From positions 24,960,153 through 25,024,152 of the forward strand of contig NC_134028.1 in the NCBI RefSeq assembly GCF_964204645.1: a stretch of DNA of 64,000 nucleotides, read 5' to 3'. Of the stretch, positions 26,942 through 41,884 are shown one piece after another (the stretch's first letter is position 1; each line of letters opens with the position of its first letter). The translations under genes and the position numbers were made by a program. Under the pieces are notes generated by a model that was given only the letters and a program-made list of their open reading frames with translations, was not told the origin of the DNA and ran no database searches. This DNA comes from Tubulanus polymorphus. Its lineage: Eukaryota > Nemertea > Palaeonemertea > Tubulaniformes > Tubulanidae.

Positions 26942-28871
26942 ATGTCACAAAATATCGGATACTTACGAATCAGACGCAAGCTATGCGGCCGTTTTCAGTC
27001 GTTGATGTTACTTAAAATGAGCTTTTTGATGACGGTCATTTTTGTGATTAGTTGTGTATTTCTCAATTACAGCCGATACACTTTTCAGGGTCGGTCTGAA
27101 CGCGGTGACTATACCGGCACTGTTGCGAGAAACCTTCCTCGTCGTGTTGGCGAATCCGCCTGGCGGGATATTTGCAAAGGGCTTTTTAAAGGGGAGAAGA
27201 CGGCGATACACAAAGCCAGGAACTACATGAAAGTTTACCCGATGAAATCTATAACCGACTTAGAATACCTTCGAATACTATCGAATTTAACTTGCTCCGA
27301 ATTCATTGCGAAAAACGGTTATTTTACGTCGCCGACATCGTTAGAAGAGGCGAATTTCCCGCTCGCCTACGGGATATTAATCTACAAGGATTTCGAACAG
27401 TTTCAACGAGTTTTCAGAGCGGTTTACATGCCTCAGAATTACTATTGCATCCACGTCGATAGCAAAAGTCCCGACGCATTCTATAACGCGGTTGTCAAGT
27501 TAACTGATTGTTTCAAAAACGCTTACGTTGTCGGAACACGCGTAGACGTGCGTTGGGGAGAGTCTAGTTTGTTGAAAGCGGAACTTACTTGCGCCAGAGA
27601 TCTCTTAAAATACAAAAATTGGAAATACTACATTAATCTTAGTGGTCACGAGTTTCCGTTAGTAAGTAACCGCCAGCTCGTCCGCGTATTCAAAGCATAC
27701 AATGGATCGAATGACATAGATGTCCAGTACCCGAAAAAACAATGGTAATCATTAATGCATTTTCAATTCGTTTTTTAAACTAATTGAATAGATATCTTAA
27801 AGGATATCGGATAATGGCGTATACAATCGGATATTCCACTTGTGGCATGTGCGGATCCACCAGGTTCTATAACTCTTGTTCCATATTGATAAATTTCTAT
27901 AATCATTTTTGAGAGGATGTTCACTACGTCATCAATATATCCTGGCTGGACTGGTGAACGGGTATTCAAATTCATAATCACTTCACGATCCTTGATATTA
28001 TATAGCTATATATAATATTATTCATTGTCAACGATATTAAGCATTATATGTGTTATTTCAAAGAGTCAATAACGTTATTTTCTTTTCCAACATGATCTCG
28101 TTACAACAAGGATATCGTGATTCATCTGTGGTTATCCTATCGATAGTACTACAACAGATACTAATCGTTTTTTTTCCTGATTGTTTTCAGGGTATTGCGA
28201 TGGCGATACCGATGGTTGTCGCCATCCAACCAAACCATGGTATTTAAAGAGTCGCCTCCTCATCACTTCACGCCGAGGAAAGGCGAGGCGCATGTGACTG
28301 CGAGTCGGGAATTCATGGAGTTCGCGCTAACTGACGATAAAGCTAAAGACTATTACTATTGGTTGCACGACACGCTGATGCCGGACGAATCGTTCTACAC
28401 GACCTTGAACTTCAATGGGACAATCTGTGCACCGGGTAGCTACGTAGGTAGGTGTCCCCGTTTATCAGGACTTTGGGATTGCCTTATTTGAACAATCCAT
28501 TAACAACGAATGTATTTTCTTTTTTTTTACAAGGAAACCTAGAAGAAAAGAGTCATCAATATGAGGCCCGGTATAAGAACTGGGGGCATGCTCAACCGAA
28601 ATACATGGGCGGGAAGAAGATCAAATGTCAAGGTCTATGGAGGAGCGATATTTGCATACCGGGAGTTAGTGATATGTCAAAGATCATGCGCCCAAACAAT
28701 ACGAAACTCTTTCTGAATAAAGTTTTTCAAGATTTCGATTATTTGACGTACGATTGTTTGGAGGATTATCAACGCAATCTGACGATCTGGTCGACTTCTG
28801 CAAATTTCACATTCGATGATTCGCATTACCGGAATTTAACGTTTGTTAAGAATAAACGCGATTGTAATTGA
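26942..28871 (+). CDS. Core-2/I-branching type beta-1,6-N-acetylglucosaminyltransferase (GCNT family, GT14)
   Basis: Three exons, 26942-27744, 28191-28447 and 28534-28871, join in phase (donors at CAATG|GTAATC and GTAG|GTAGGT; acceptors TTTTCAG and TTTACAAG). They give 465 aa, usual for this family. The ATG at 26942 is the first in frame; it is followed by a short basic tail and one hydrophobic anchor (about residues 21-41), the type II Golgi layout. The catalytic part shows PLAYGILIYKDFEQFQRVFRA, a YCIHVDSKSP block, VRWGESSLLKAEL, YYINLSGHEFPL, and later KGEAHVTASREFMEF and PDESFYTTLN. These match the GT14 fold, including the DES acidic site. It likely adds branching GlcNAc to mucin-type O-glycans or poly-LacNAc; the exact acceptor cannot be told. 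GCNT-like genes are often expanded in marine invertebrates. It is intact; intron 1 carries a copy of repeat family 2. Confidence 0.93.
27905..28080. repeat. Dispersed repeat family 2, copy in GCNT-like intron 1
   Basis: Diverged but collinear with 13012-13235: a gttcactacgtcatcaatatat start, ggctggactggt, an AT-rich part with ttcattgtcaacgatatt, and agtcaataa at the end. Confidence 0.5.
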
Positions 28872-31266
28872 ATTATTTCGCTAAGTGTTATGGCTGTTCT
28901 GTTGTGCTATCTTACATTATATGGAGTTTAAGAAGAAGTGTATATAGAAAATTCATGCGTTTCCGGTGATGAATGCTATATATGAAATGATATTATTGAA
29001 CTGATTTTAACAAAGGCCGAGTGCTCTTCGCGCCATCTGGCGGGATAGCCGGTGCTACGGGTTACCCATGAACTAACCGACAACGCGAAATGAACTTTTA
29101 TATCATATGGTATACAGTTTCTCCTGATCGATTCTCGATTTGTTTCGTGTTTACTTAAAGTCTAGCTTCGGTATATAATAATCCATGTTGTACTGATTCC
29201 GGCGATCCGATAGAATGAAACGGCTTGAATTCAGAAACGACTGTTACCTGCACCACATGATCTGTTACTGCGGCGGCTGCCACAAACTGCTTCACCATCA
29301 GGCGAGATTTAATGTGAATATCGCGTGTAACTAGACGACATCTATCAGAATATTGAAGATCTCTGCACGCAAAATTTCCATTCAGCGAAAAAAAAAATCC
29401 AATTGGGTATAGAAAATATTACCGAATCGGCTGAATTCATGCAGGCATTAGTCCGAGCTAGGAGCTTCCTGTTTCAGATATTCGCTATTGTTGAGCGATA
29501 CTTCCCGAAAGCGTGGTGATAAAATGACTACTGTTTGGTTTTGAACATCAACGTAATCTATAAATGTGTCAGGGTAGGCAATGGCGGATGATAATTTGTG
29601 ATTATAGAGATGGGAGTGTTGATGGATGTCCGATCGAGGGACCAAGGTGACACCTAGGTTTAGCTCATTTCGTCCAGATAACCCATGAAAGAAAAAATGA
29701 ATAGAAAATTGATAGATCTTATAAAGTTGATTAAAAATGCAAATATGTTTTTTTTTCATTTATCAACTGGTTGACACTCGATGCAAAATATGTTTTATGG
29801 AGAATCTTTGGCAATCTGGTTTGGGCTTCAATTAAGTGATCACCATAAAACCATCCGTAGGCCATTCACACCGATCAAAATACACGATCAAGAAACCGCT
29901 AATTCTACATATAGATATTTTGACAGCTACCAAATGGTTTTATTAATGGTCAATCGTAAAAACATTCATATTCAATGAGACCTGAATTTGTCGTCGACAT
30001 TTCTTCGACGTAAAGAATAATTCATGACCGCCGTATATAAATAATGAGCGCAGTAAATGACGGTTAGTTCGTTTCGCTTTTGTTGACTATCAGTCTGTAA
30101 AATCGAGCGTCATTTCCCTCTCATTCTCGTCAAATCTATAGCGACTGTAGAAAGGCGGATATTGCAATGTCGCGTTCGTTGCGACTCCACGTAAAACAAA
30201 TCACTCTACGACCCTTTATAACCCTTTCAAACTATGTGTTAATACTACGGGTTAGATAAGTCCGTCAGGCATTTTTTACTAATGTGCCCCAGCTAACAGG
30301 GGCGGCAATGGTGTTATTTTTCAGTGGGGCTTCCATTTGTATATCTTACGTATTGCATCTTTTTGCGTCATTAGGGGCTACTCACAAAGTGACCGTCTAA
30401 GGGAAGCGAGACATTGGGTCCTCAAACAGGAAATTTTGAAATCTTAGTGTCTTCCGTGTATATATCCGTGACGTTAACTTGCACTTGAAAAGTTCAGAAG
30501 TTCAGTTAATGATTGCAAGCAAAAGTCTCGTCATTCACAACGAAAAAGGTGCACTATGGGGGTTGATATGGCGTTTCAAGATAGATAACAATATTATACG
30601 TATAGGCTATTCGTATCACGGCGTCTATCGTCGCTGAATATGTGGCTTCATGCAGGTGGCGAGGCATTGATAACGATATACTATCTAAGAAGCCGGTAAT
30701 TCCCATAAACCACGGTGTAATCATTGCGACGATTACTCCAATAAGAATAAACTAAGAAATAATTAATGATTACGCCGAAGTATATGAGGAGACGACCAAT
30801 TGCTCTGTAGTGCAACAGATGGTTGTTATGGCAACGATTATGTCCGGACCTACCGACAGATGACGACATATACCCCGCTACCCTGGGCGCTACTTGTTAT
30901 GATGGTTCGACGGAAAATTGAGTAATAATTCGACAAAACTGGAATTGCGGTCGCCGTGCGGTGATAAAAACCTGGTTTATGTGTGCAATACTGAAACGTT
31001 ATATTAGTAATGACGGACGTTTGGGTCATGAGTTAATGATACGATCCTTCCTTTGACGATGGAGCGTGTCCAATTATCCGTATACGCTTTTTGCGTTGAA
31101 TGTTATGTAGTATTGCGCCCTTATTTGACCTGCATTGATTGCGCTTATAACAGCCGTATGGAAAGATAAACCGTTTGTCAATACACGTCATGTTCTACGA
31201 TAAGAACGGCATCGATTAGTACAGAGACCTATCATCATAGTTTAGAATTTCATTTAAAAACTGGTT

Positions 31267-31505
31267 ATGGAGCGTCCACTTACTGGAGGAGCAGATGTAT
31301 TAACCAATCCTTCGGAGTGCCACTTAGGGCCTTGGCAGGTCCAAAGATTTAAGTATTATCGATTGAGGGTGAGAGGCTGGACACGTTCGACCAGGTCAGG
31401 AAACTTGGCTGCCACCGGGACTCGAACCCATGGACCCAGAATTGGTGAGACCAGTGCGTGAAACCTTAAGATGGATGACTATTGAACGACTCGGCCAACA
31501 CGTCT
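31267..31505 (-). repeat. tRNA-derived SINE (Ser/Leu-type promoter)
   Basis: On the minus strand tgttggccgagtcgttca (about 31498-31481) is a box A of the Ser/Leu type, and gggttcgagtccc (31430-31418) is a near-perfect box B. The flanking stems do not pair as a tRNA acceptor stem, so this is not a tRNA gene. A tRNA-unrelated body with ctgccaaggccctaagtggc follows to about 31270. RNA polymerase III transcription is the expected mode for such elements. Confidence 0.65.
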
Positions 31506-34500
31506 CTCTTTTGAAGCAATGGGTAAGATGGGAATGGCAATGAATTCTGATTACATCCCCACTAAAGGAGAGATGCCCTGGCACCACTGGGGAGGTCGTC
31601 CCTCAGTATACCATGATTAGCTATGTTTATGAATGAGGCCCCAGTTCACAAAGTTCAATCATGATTAGTTGCTAATAAATCTTACAGTTTATCATGACTG
31701 CGAGCCAATTTAATTGCAATTAGCTCCGTGAAACTGCGGGTCTCGGAGCATATCTAATAATCATAAGGCAGGTTTTTCAATGATGCAATACTAGGAATTA
31801 TTGACAATCCGGTAAAATCGAGAGAAAAGTTTGCGTGAAAATTGATCCTCGGACGACAATTATCGCTGATTCACGTGTCTTACAAAACGGGTTTCGCAAT
31901 AGGGAAAGGTTTTTTTTAACTTGGTCGATTCTACGAGTGATTTATCAGCCGGAAATTATAATGGATAGCCGAGTACCTGGCTGCCAGCGAGTGTGATGAA
32001 CCCATGACAACTCCTGACACTCATACCCGAGCCAAGCGTTTGCTATCTTCAGGATCTGGTTCTGTCGCTAAAACTTAAACTTATTTCTACATCTACTTTC
32101 GGACTGTTTACACGTGGATAACGACCAAAATATAAAAGTGGACGATGTAAGATAACTTGAAAATATAGTTATTTTCAAATCTTGATGTTTTAAGTTAGGC
32201 AGTCGAAATTTAACCCCAACCAGTTATTTGCCCGCCCGGAACCCTACGATGAAATATTGTTTTCACGAACCGGAACTAGCGGAATAGCGGGAATTTTCAA
32301 TTATGCATTTCGATTTAGAAAAGAAAAATATGTAAATTCGACCGATCTTCCCACTATATCTGTACTTCGATTTCCGATTCAAAATCAAACCCCCTGTTTC
32401 GCTCCCGGCAGGTGTGGCGGGTTTGTTAGGGGCATAGAAATTCAAGTCAAATCAAGATTAATCAACCAAATACATGGAAGAGGGATAATTTTCTATTTCA
32501 AGATCAAAAGAAACGTGACTAACGTGACAACTCAAAAAGAAAGTCATATGATGCTAATTTATCAACCGTATAAAGCTGGTACCCTACATGGCTGGCATTC
32601 CAATAGACTAACTGTAAACATGTTTTGAGCAAGTTTGCTTGGAAAGAATTAGTTATAAAAATGTTCTCAAAAAGAGGTGACTTGTCACGTGGTGGTGTAG
32701 ACTGGAGGGGATTAAAAAACGCCGTTTCACGATAAGTCGGATGATATTTCACTCACGTTGTGAGGCAGCTTTTTGTCGATCCATCATGAATGGATTTCAT
32801 CAAATTCCAAATGAAAGATTGTGGCTGCTGCTATTTTGCAACTGAATGAAACTTTTTTTTCTAAAATGTAAAATTCTGATCGCATTAGCATTACGGAAGG
32901 TAACGTTCTTTTCATGCAGTGTTATTTGAATTCGTTTTCGTCCCGTAGCTCGAATGCTCGAATGTCGACCAATCCATTAATCTCAATCAATTCGGAATAT
33001 GAACTGCGTAACTTTCTCCCGGAAAATCCTGTCTGCAACAACATCATTCAATGCTTTTAGATCTTTGACATGTTAATCGCTAGCAACAGCTTGCTTCGTG
33101 TTCCTTCTCCGCGCGCTATCAGTTCGCAATGGCTGCCGTATCTGCGCAGTTCGAATTTATCAAACAGCTGTCGTTAACGACCGCAAATGACTGAGAAAAT
33201 GACGAAAAACGACGCAGGAACATCTTCGAAACAAGAGCAGCGATATAGAAGAGGCTTCGGAGATGTATATAAACAGTCGTAACACCTCAGACATCGAGTG
33301 CGATGCGCTTCAAATTATTCGAGACATCCCTGTTAGCTGTCACAAAGAAGACAAATGTTATTTTAATGGAGCTTCTCAGATTTTCCCCATAACACTTGTG
33401 GCATTGCGTCTACGAAGAAGTAGAATATGACCTGAGGTCAGTTTGGAATGAATTAAGTGAAGAATGATGTCTACATTAAGATATAAACTGTTTCGGTGAC
33501 TTACATTTAATCGAGGAGGTGGTCGACATTTTTTTCAAGACGAATCATCGAGCTTATTTCTGCGTCTGTGTTGTAGATATGGTCATTTACAAAAGATAGT
33601 CTTGTGTTTGACCATCAAGGCCTTATCATTTGAAAAACCAAGTACGCACTTGCTTTAGTATACACACGAGTGCAAGGTCGCATTACCACCAAAACCAATC
33701 AATAGAAAATATGGCGTTTTTACAAATTAAACCCTGTATGTGTAGAGGAATGCGGAATTACCAATCAATTCGGTTACGATTTGGCACATTTCTTCTTTTA
33801 AAGAAATGAATGTTGACGTTTTCTAGCAATTCTCTTTCTTCAAGATTGAATTGTTTCTTTGAACCTCGTCAAAAGTATGCAGTACGCGACTCGCAATCTA
33901 ATGAAATCAGAAGATACACGACGGTCCATTGTCGCTCTGGAAACAGGACGATTGCTATTCATAACTCGTTCATCGCATTTCTTCACAGGTATCAACGCTT
34001 ACATATACTATCCGACGGTAATACCTGGTGATATCAACCGTGTATACAAGCAATAACTCATTTGTTTACGACATATTACGGCTGTACGTGCGTGAGTGAC
34101 ATTATTCTGCTGTTAGAAGAACTAGATGAAATAATATCCCCTAGATATATACTAGTTAGAACAGTAAACGGCTTGTTACTCGCTAATGAATGATTTCATA
34201 GACGAATACAGTAGTGTCCATGACATTGGCGGCTCAAGTTGGATCGATTTCTACCGGGTTTGTTTCTTGTTTTTTAATACGATTTCCTTCGCTAATGCAA
34301 TGCATTAATCGTTTCACGGAAGGAGAATTTTAACGGCTTTTCGAGCGCGTTTGAACGACGGCGAAAAAACCGATACGCAATTTCGTCGACGACATTTTAG
34401 AGGACGCGTTATGAAATCATAAGTTTTCATCAACGAGTCGAAATCAGAATGAGTTCAATTTAATGATGTGCGTCACAGAAGCAAGTTCACGAAAATACAT

Positions 34501-35052
34501 TACGTACGCGGTCAATCTAACCAGTCCTTGCCAACTGGTTCCTATAGGACCTAATGACATACGGCGCTAAGACTTAAATTAAGTTTTTTTCTTTTTAAAT
34601 AATGAGTCAGGACGTAAAGTCTGAAAGTGCGTAGGCTTCGACCATAAAGTTGCCTATGATTTGGTGTAATATCTCACTGGCAATGTTTAAGACTTCGAAC
34701 GATCTCTTACGACAAATGCTGACAAATTATACTCCTTCGTGTTCGAATATTTCAGAAGAGTTCAAGTGATGTTTACGAGCTAGTGCGCGTGATCGATCTA
34801 TCGTAGTCTAGAGACATACAAAGCCATACAAACGCCATCGAAGGCGATTTCAATAGAATAGTTTCCTGTCGCTGTTGCAGCGCGTTGCGCGGCGCTTTGA
34901 ATGGTTTCGAGCGAATGAACTGAAGAACCTCTCGACACAAACGCTAGAAATCTCCCCCCGGGAATTAACCGCTCTAATCGGACCGTTTCATGTCGAACAT
35001 CGACCATCGTTAAAACGACTGCTTTTCGTAACCTTTTCCAATCGGTAGCAAA

Positions 35053-35274
35053 TTATCGACGAGACTTAGGACGATACGAATAATGACGGTAAAATACGCC
35101 GGCGTCATTAAACGCATTCATAAAATACAGTTTCATTATATCGCGAAAATTGCGAAATTTCTGACGATGGCTAAAATCTTTGAACCGCAAAGTTTCATCC
35201 CGCAAATCGTACACTTTTAACAAGCGCTCTTCAAATGGCAATTCGATTTTTACGAGCGCGCATTTCACAAACCG
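35053..35274 (-). CDS. Possible terminal exon of an unidentified gene, or decayed coding sequence
   Basis: A strong acceptor (CTTGTTTCGTTTCAG, just above 35274) opens a 73-codon frame that ends at TAA (35055-35053). It is rich in charged and aromatic residues (ELPFEERLLKVYDLRDE, MKLYFMNAF). The same frame stays open for another 80-odd codons after the stop, to 34798, with equally protein-like composition (LIPGGRFLAFVSRG). I do not recognise a domain and could not find an upstream exon. It may be a true last exon, a degraded gene with an in-frame stop, or chance. Confidence 0.25.
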   Translation of the reverse strand, partial: RFVKCALVKIELPFEERLLKVYDLRDETLRFKDFSHRQKFRNFRDIMKLYFMNAFNDAGVFYRHYSYRPKSRR

Positions 35275-38200
35275 CTGAAACGAAACAAGAGACCGTATAC
35301 ATAGCCCTGTGCGCGGTTCATCATTTTAAAGATATCATCGATGCCGATCAGCAAAAATATCGACGCTCGCAACGGTAATCGCAGCGGTAATCGTAGTGGA
35401 AATCGTAGTGGTAATCGCACCGCATCAAAATCTCATCACCAGCGATCACGATTATAACTCAATAATTGCATCTGGTTGATGTAATCTCCAAATGAGATAT
35501 GGTATTAGACAGCACGCGTATTTTTCTCATATTCTAAAGATAATTCTTCCATTAATGACTGAACCACAGCAAATATATGAAGCTTTAATTTCGACAGTAG
35601 TATTATCTTCGATAGCGATATTTTGACAGTTTCCTCTTATCTTGTGGTTTCCTTTTTTTTGGAGCGGATTGCGTCAACGGTCGATTCATTTATAGCATTA
35701 AAAGCCATAACGAAACGAACATAGCATTAAAATATCCATTCTTCAAATATCTATTTGCTTTTCTTTTATTTCATTGTTTAATATAAATGTACTTTAGAGA
35801 TTTTTTTGTGTGATTGTTTGTCCGTTTTGTTGGATAATTCCAGTCAAATTTTGTACAGCTACACCTAAACAGTTCTACTTTATATTCCGATATGATGAGG
35901 GTAATTTCTAAGAGAAATTTCCTGCGACAAGTCGATTTGCTTTCGAATACTAGATTCCTATTCTTAAAATTTTATATTTTTGAAGTTGTCTGTCATCGAG
36001 GGATCGAAAATAGCTTTGATCATTCGGAAACTCTAGACATCGTTTCGGCAATGATTCGTATTGTTTCGGTTGGTCAGCCAGTCAATCCGCCAGATGGTGA
36101 TGTTGGTCAAGACCAGGAGTCCTCTTAACCTCCTTGATATACGCCATGGCACTGTCGCAAGAGGGACACTTCGAAATCGATTGACTGACATGAAAATAGG
36201 TGTTCGTTTGGTTATGATTCCTTTACTAAAAGAAAACTTTACTGTGAATTCTTCCTTTTCATCTACATCTAATTCTCATATGAACGATTTTCTAAGCGGG
36301 CTTGTGGTTCGGCGGAAAGATGCCATCCAATGCAGCATTATCGATAAAAAAAGAATAATTGACCACCACTTCGGTGGTTTCGAAGGAGTTTGCCGATTTC
36401 CGATTCTCGCAAATTGAGACAATCTATTCTCGTCTATCTCGTCTTTCGAAATAATCTGAAGTGTCACTCGACAGTAATTATTCTCACACGATCGAAATTG
36501 GCGCAAAGAATCCTTCAGGCAACATGTCGAAGAGAACTCTTGTCCCGTGCACTCTTGGGGAGTGTTTTCCTTTAATGGATAGATGTAACGTTCTCACTGG
36601 ATCTCTACCGACATTCAGTTATAGGAGACCGAATCTGCTATGAATCTGAGTGAATTTGCTGTATTGTCGAGAACTCAGGAACGAAGTTAACGTGGTTAAA
36701 CGTAGATTCCGGTCATATATCTACAGAATATATCACCGAAATACACAAATCTATCTTATAGTAAAAGGAATGGGATTTAATGTGGAGATGTAGTTTATAG
36801 CAGACTCTAAATATATACCCAAACAATTCGCATACGCCATCAGAGTTATACATTTTATTTTTCAAGGCGTCAATAAACTTTGAAGTTAGTTTTCTTGTTA
36901 AATCGTTACGAAGCCATATTACGATGAGTCAGACTCGAAGTTGATGCAGTGCTTGAATTACAGCCTCTAAATCCACTCTCTATCGTAGACAGGAGAGTTT
37001 AATAGCACCGTCGAATTGGTCTTGGATCACATTGGCTCGAATTAACCTCATAATCGATCCATACGTGGTTTTGTTGTTCATACCGGAAGTACGCCATTTC
37101 CATCGGGATTTACCCTGTAACTCGAATAGAATCTATCCCGTGGTGCACCACCAACAATAAGCAACGAGAAATTCAAATTAACGATTATTCCATCGCTCAA
37201 TCGATACGACTATAGGCTGTCCTCACATTCGTATGTTATTGATCAAACTGTGATATTTAGACTTAGCGATTTAATTACGACACTTCTGAACGAGATTCGA
37301 CACAATCAACTTCGACATCAAAACTAACAAAATTTGACGGAGGACCACTTCACTGCACCGGCAACTCAAGTGGTTTCCATAGAAACACACGGCCTTTCAG
37401 CGTCGAGGTAGGTGCTGAACACCTCAGAGGTTAGGAATCATCACCGGTTTGAATGTTAATTCTTCCAAACGAATGTACGGATGAGGAGATATGTCGTTAC
37501 TCTCCTCTATCCAAGAACACAAGACCGGCAGTCATGAATAATTCCCGCTCCATTTTTAATCAATTTATGATGATTCGCGAGCGAGGGTAGACTTGGTCTT
37601 TAAATCGTGGGGTTGAAACAAAGGGAGTTTCACCATCAACGAGGACCCTGCATCAGCAGCTATCTCGCTGGGTGGCGTGCGCTTCGGTGCGACAACTCAG
37701 TCGAAATTTAGTTCATCTCTGTGAACTTTAATCTAGATTTTTAGCTTCAAATAAGATCATTCCTAGTGCTTTACCAACCCATGAGTTAAAGATTTTACCG
37801 ACAACCTGCCTGAAAATTTGACAGGTTAAGACAAGCTATTTCAGAACTGTAGTGTTGTATTCAAATTGGAATTTGACTAGAAAAAAGCTATTTAAAAACT
37901 CTAATCTTCTAGAATTCTAGACGCTGTGTATTTATTAAATGGATGGAACTGTTAGCACGTAATAAATTAAGTCTTTGTTCTCTTTCCTAGTGCGTGGAAC
38001 TAATACTTGTAAAACAGTTCGCATTCATTACGCATTAAACTAACGCGGTACAATTTAGATATAGTTCTCGTTAATGATGATACATATGTATTTTACATCT
38101 TGAAAATGAATATATTCATGATCATTCATCATAATAATCCAAACTGAATCATATCAGCGTCGAAGTCATTTCATATATACAATGCATTTAGCACAGGCGA

Positions 38201-40929
38201 ACAATGTCGTTTTTGCAGTAAAATGCAAAGTGAAGTCGACAATGAGCTTAATTTCATTTAACTATCACTTTGTATTATTATTCGTTAGTTCACATGACAT
38301 GTGTAATAGAAACGCAGTACAGGAACGGATCTGGGTAAATTGGAAGGTGGCGTAGAAAATAAAAGAAAGGGTATTTCTATAAGGATTAGGCAGTCGAAGC
38401 CGGTTCTCCCTCGGCGCCGCAGTAATCCAACAAACACGACGCGCAAAGAAACAATTTCCGAGAGAATGAGCGCCATTTGCACGTTTAGAAAAACCTTTAG
38501 ATTTATCTCGAAGGAAGACTGGTCGTAATAATGGAGAATGGCTCAGTGGTTTTCCGACGTTCCTTTTTGCACGTCCAGTGTTTATTTACTCAAGACGTGA
38601 CCTTTTGTGTATTCATAATAAAAGTAGGGGAGTGCTCTAGATTGCACTACACGTATTAGCTCTACTACTACAAGACGAAATAGATCAGTACTAAGTAGAT
38701 GATCAAGAGGAGCGCATCTTGGCTTTTATGATCAAAGAAAATGAGGTTCAAAAATTCGGAACGGATTTCACCGTGGTGGGAGACTTCTACTCCGCGTTAT
38801 TTCCTGAACATGCATATGTCATCAGAAATCAAACGCGCTGCCCGTCGTGATAGGTGAGCGCATTGAATCTACAACGAACAAATATACCCGTAGCGTGGGG
38901 GCGGGGGGGGGGGCGTGATGGGTAGGTGGTTTGGGTTCCCCGCATAAAAATCTAGTTCCGCTCGTTTCGACCAATGGTAATTATTAAGCTGAAATATATT
39001 TATTACGTTACTTTACACATATAACTATTACTACATTAAATGTGTTCATTTGTTCATTTACCTTCGCCTCTAGAAACAGTAACTATACAATTAAAAAAGC
39101 AGATGGAAATTAGGTGGAATTACGCATGCGCTAGAAAGAACCAACATGGTGCAAAAAAAACTAGTGGAGACTGAAAGCTGGACTCGGACGTGGATCCGGA
39201 ACAAGATTCCGGGCTCGAACTCAACATGTTAGCAGCGTGCACGAACTATATATTTGTGAGGTATTTCGCCATAGTGTCGCGGTGCGTTATATTGGACGTG
39301 CAAACTGAAGTATGACTTGCACTTGGCGTCCGATATAACGTCTGCAACAACACACGTGACGCATTGGACTGAATTGAGAGTTTTGTGTTCCTTTCAAACG
39401 GAATATTCGAAATTTGACAAATCCGTCATTAGCACAGTTTGTAGATTGATGAACCATTCCGACGAAATCGACCGTGAATTTATCACGACGAGATACTGTT
39501 TACAAAACGCGCTCTTCAAACTGGTAATTTTCATTTCCCTAATGGACGAACACTGTGTAAATATTTCTCTAGGATATTTATCATGTTTATTCGGTGACGG
39601 ATCGTACAATATATATTTCCCGCGAGTTCTATATCACATCCCTTAGATCTACACTCAGGCTTTTTTGACGCTTACGATATTACGGAGTCTTTTATGGCCA
39701 CGGAAAATCGGGCGTAGAATACAGATAATGTAATCCCTGAAGACGGGGGTGGGGGAGGGAGGCATTCGACACAAAAGGTCGTCCGAAACTTCGGAATGCT
39801 TTGCTTCGCCGATAGAATATTGCATTTTATTACCGATCTAAAGAGAAATTATCTTCACCTAGTCAAGACATCGTTAAGCTATAGAATCCTATATCTCATG
39901 TCTGGTATTGCTCTCTTCAAAACACATGTATATTTCCATTCCAATACTTTACGTATCTACAAAAATATACTTTTGGATGCTCCGAATGCCTCAGACCTTA
40001 AACTGATTTAGGACACCAAAACAAAAATTGTATCAATCATAATTACATCATTGACATCATAAAAGTAATATCATAATAAATTATCACTAACTCTAATTAA
40101 TTATGAAACCTAAAGATATTACGGGTAAACTATAGGTGCAGAGCAGCGATAAGCGATTACATCCTTTGATTACTTAAATCATTGGAGGCTTCTAGAAAAG
40201 CGGAATCTAGATACCACAGACATATCTAGTATTGGAATGGATTAATGATTAACTTGCTGCGGATAACACCGAGAATGATCAGAATGACAATGGCAGAAAA
40301 ACCAGTAGCTAATTACCGTTTCCATTGTCAGACGACTGATAAATGTTATTACAAAGAACGACGTCAATAACAGAGAAAAGGGCTAAACTATACCATATCG
40401 ACTATTGCGATATTATATCGGAGAGTGTTAGAACACTAAGCGTTTATTGGGACGATATCTAGTCCGGAGAATTGTTACCATAGCCATACACAATCAATCA
40501 TAAATCTGTCTAAAATCTGTTGTATATTGACTGAGCGTTTTGTATTCCGTGTATATTTAACGGACGCGGTTTCTCGTTTCATATCCGACGAATCCCTTCA
40601 GTTGATACAGATTCAACGGATCGAGCGAGAAGAAAAAACAACAACCCGTCATAGACAACTTGTCGGTTACATCCAGTCGTCTGACTGCAAGAGACAAGTC
40701 CAACCGGTGGGAATATTGGCAGCAGTGCATCACATGTTTGGACACATTTTGTGCAACAAGATCTTTTTTTTTGGTGCCGAAAAAACCGTTTCAATAACGT
40801 TTATATACATTGATACCTAGTATGCGTTATCTAAGGGGTATTGTGTGAGTTGATATGCATTACGTCATCAGTATTGGCTTTTCAAAATAACAATTACAAT
40901 CGAGGATTGTGGCATTTTTTGTAATTAAA

Positions 40930-41050
40930 TATATTAAATGACTCTACGTCGTCAATCGGGGTTAGACTGGTTTCCAGTCAATTCAATTCAATCATCGATG
41001 TATTCAATATCATCATTGTTATTATTAAAATTATTATCATTAGAAACTTT
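40930..41050. repeat. Dispersed repeat family 2, copy near 41 kb
   Basis: gactctacgtcgtcaatc, ggggttagactggtttccag then tcaattcaattcaatcat and atgtattcaa match 13012-13110 in order. Confidence 0.5.
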
Positions 41051-41884
41051 TTCATGTTGATTATTGTTATTAGCTATAACTTCAAGACTAACTCGATGAT
41101 TGGCTTACAAATGATCGGCCGAATGGATTCACTTCGCGTGCGTTCTTTTCGAGAAAGGTCACGCAAGGTATCATCAGCATTCCGCGAGATATTTGAAAAA
41201 ATCCCGGCGCCAACTTATATCGAGTCTGCGCTGTCCCGTTATGTGCGCGGCTTGTCGATAGAGCTGAGCGGTAACTGGTAAGCTGAAATTATCCGAACCC
41301 GAAGCTCGGCGGGTAATGAACCATAATTGGTCACTTTACAACGTGCCGATATTCATGATGATTCGAGAGGTATCGCTTCTCATGTCGTCATCATTAGGTT
41401 TGCCTATGATAAATAACCCGTGAATGGATTAGTCAGGTCGAGTAGATTATCCGTGAAACCCGTACAGTTAGACGAAGTGCTCGTACGTGCGCACACAGGG
41501 GCGGCTCTGATTGTATCGGTAAATTGATACGCAAACGACCGGAATAGTGCGCATTGTCGAAACGTATCGAAATCGCAAATGACAGCGGATAATCACACGT
41601 AGTAGCATACGCTCGACTATTGGTCATTGGGAACGTTAGCTGTTTTATTAGATTAATAATGGCGCGTTCTGATGGCGCTGGTAGCTATTATACGGCGAAA
41701 CATGGTTCAGATATTATTGTTATTGGTGGTGCATTGCGCGCAGTCCGCATCACCGGTGTCAAGGCCGATGCTGATGATATCGTATGCGACACAACACTAA
41801 ACGATAGCGATAGACATTTTCGTGCATTTTGATGTTCAAAGTAGCAATTACTGCAACCTTCTCTCATGCATGTTGACGATGATC

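Noticed and set aside
31380-31505. tRNA-Ser or tRNA-Leu gene
   Set aside because: Boxes A and B are present but the acceptor stem does not pair, so it was called a SINE.
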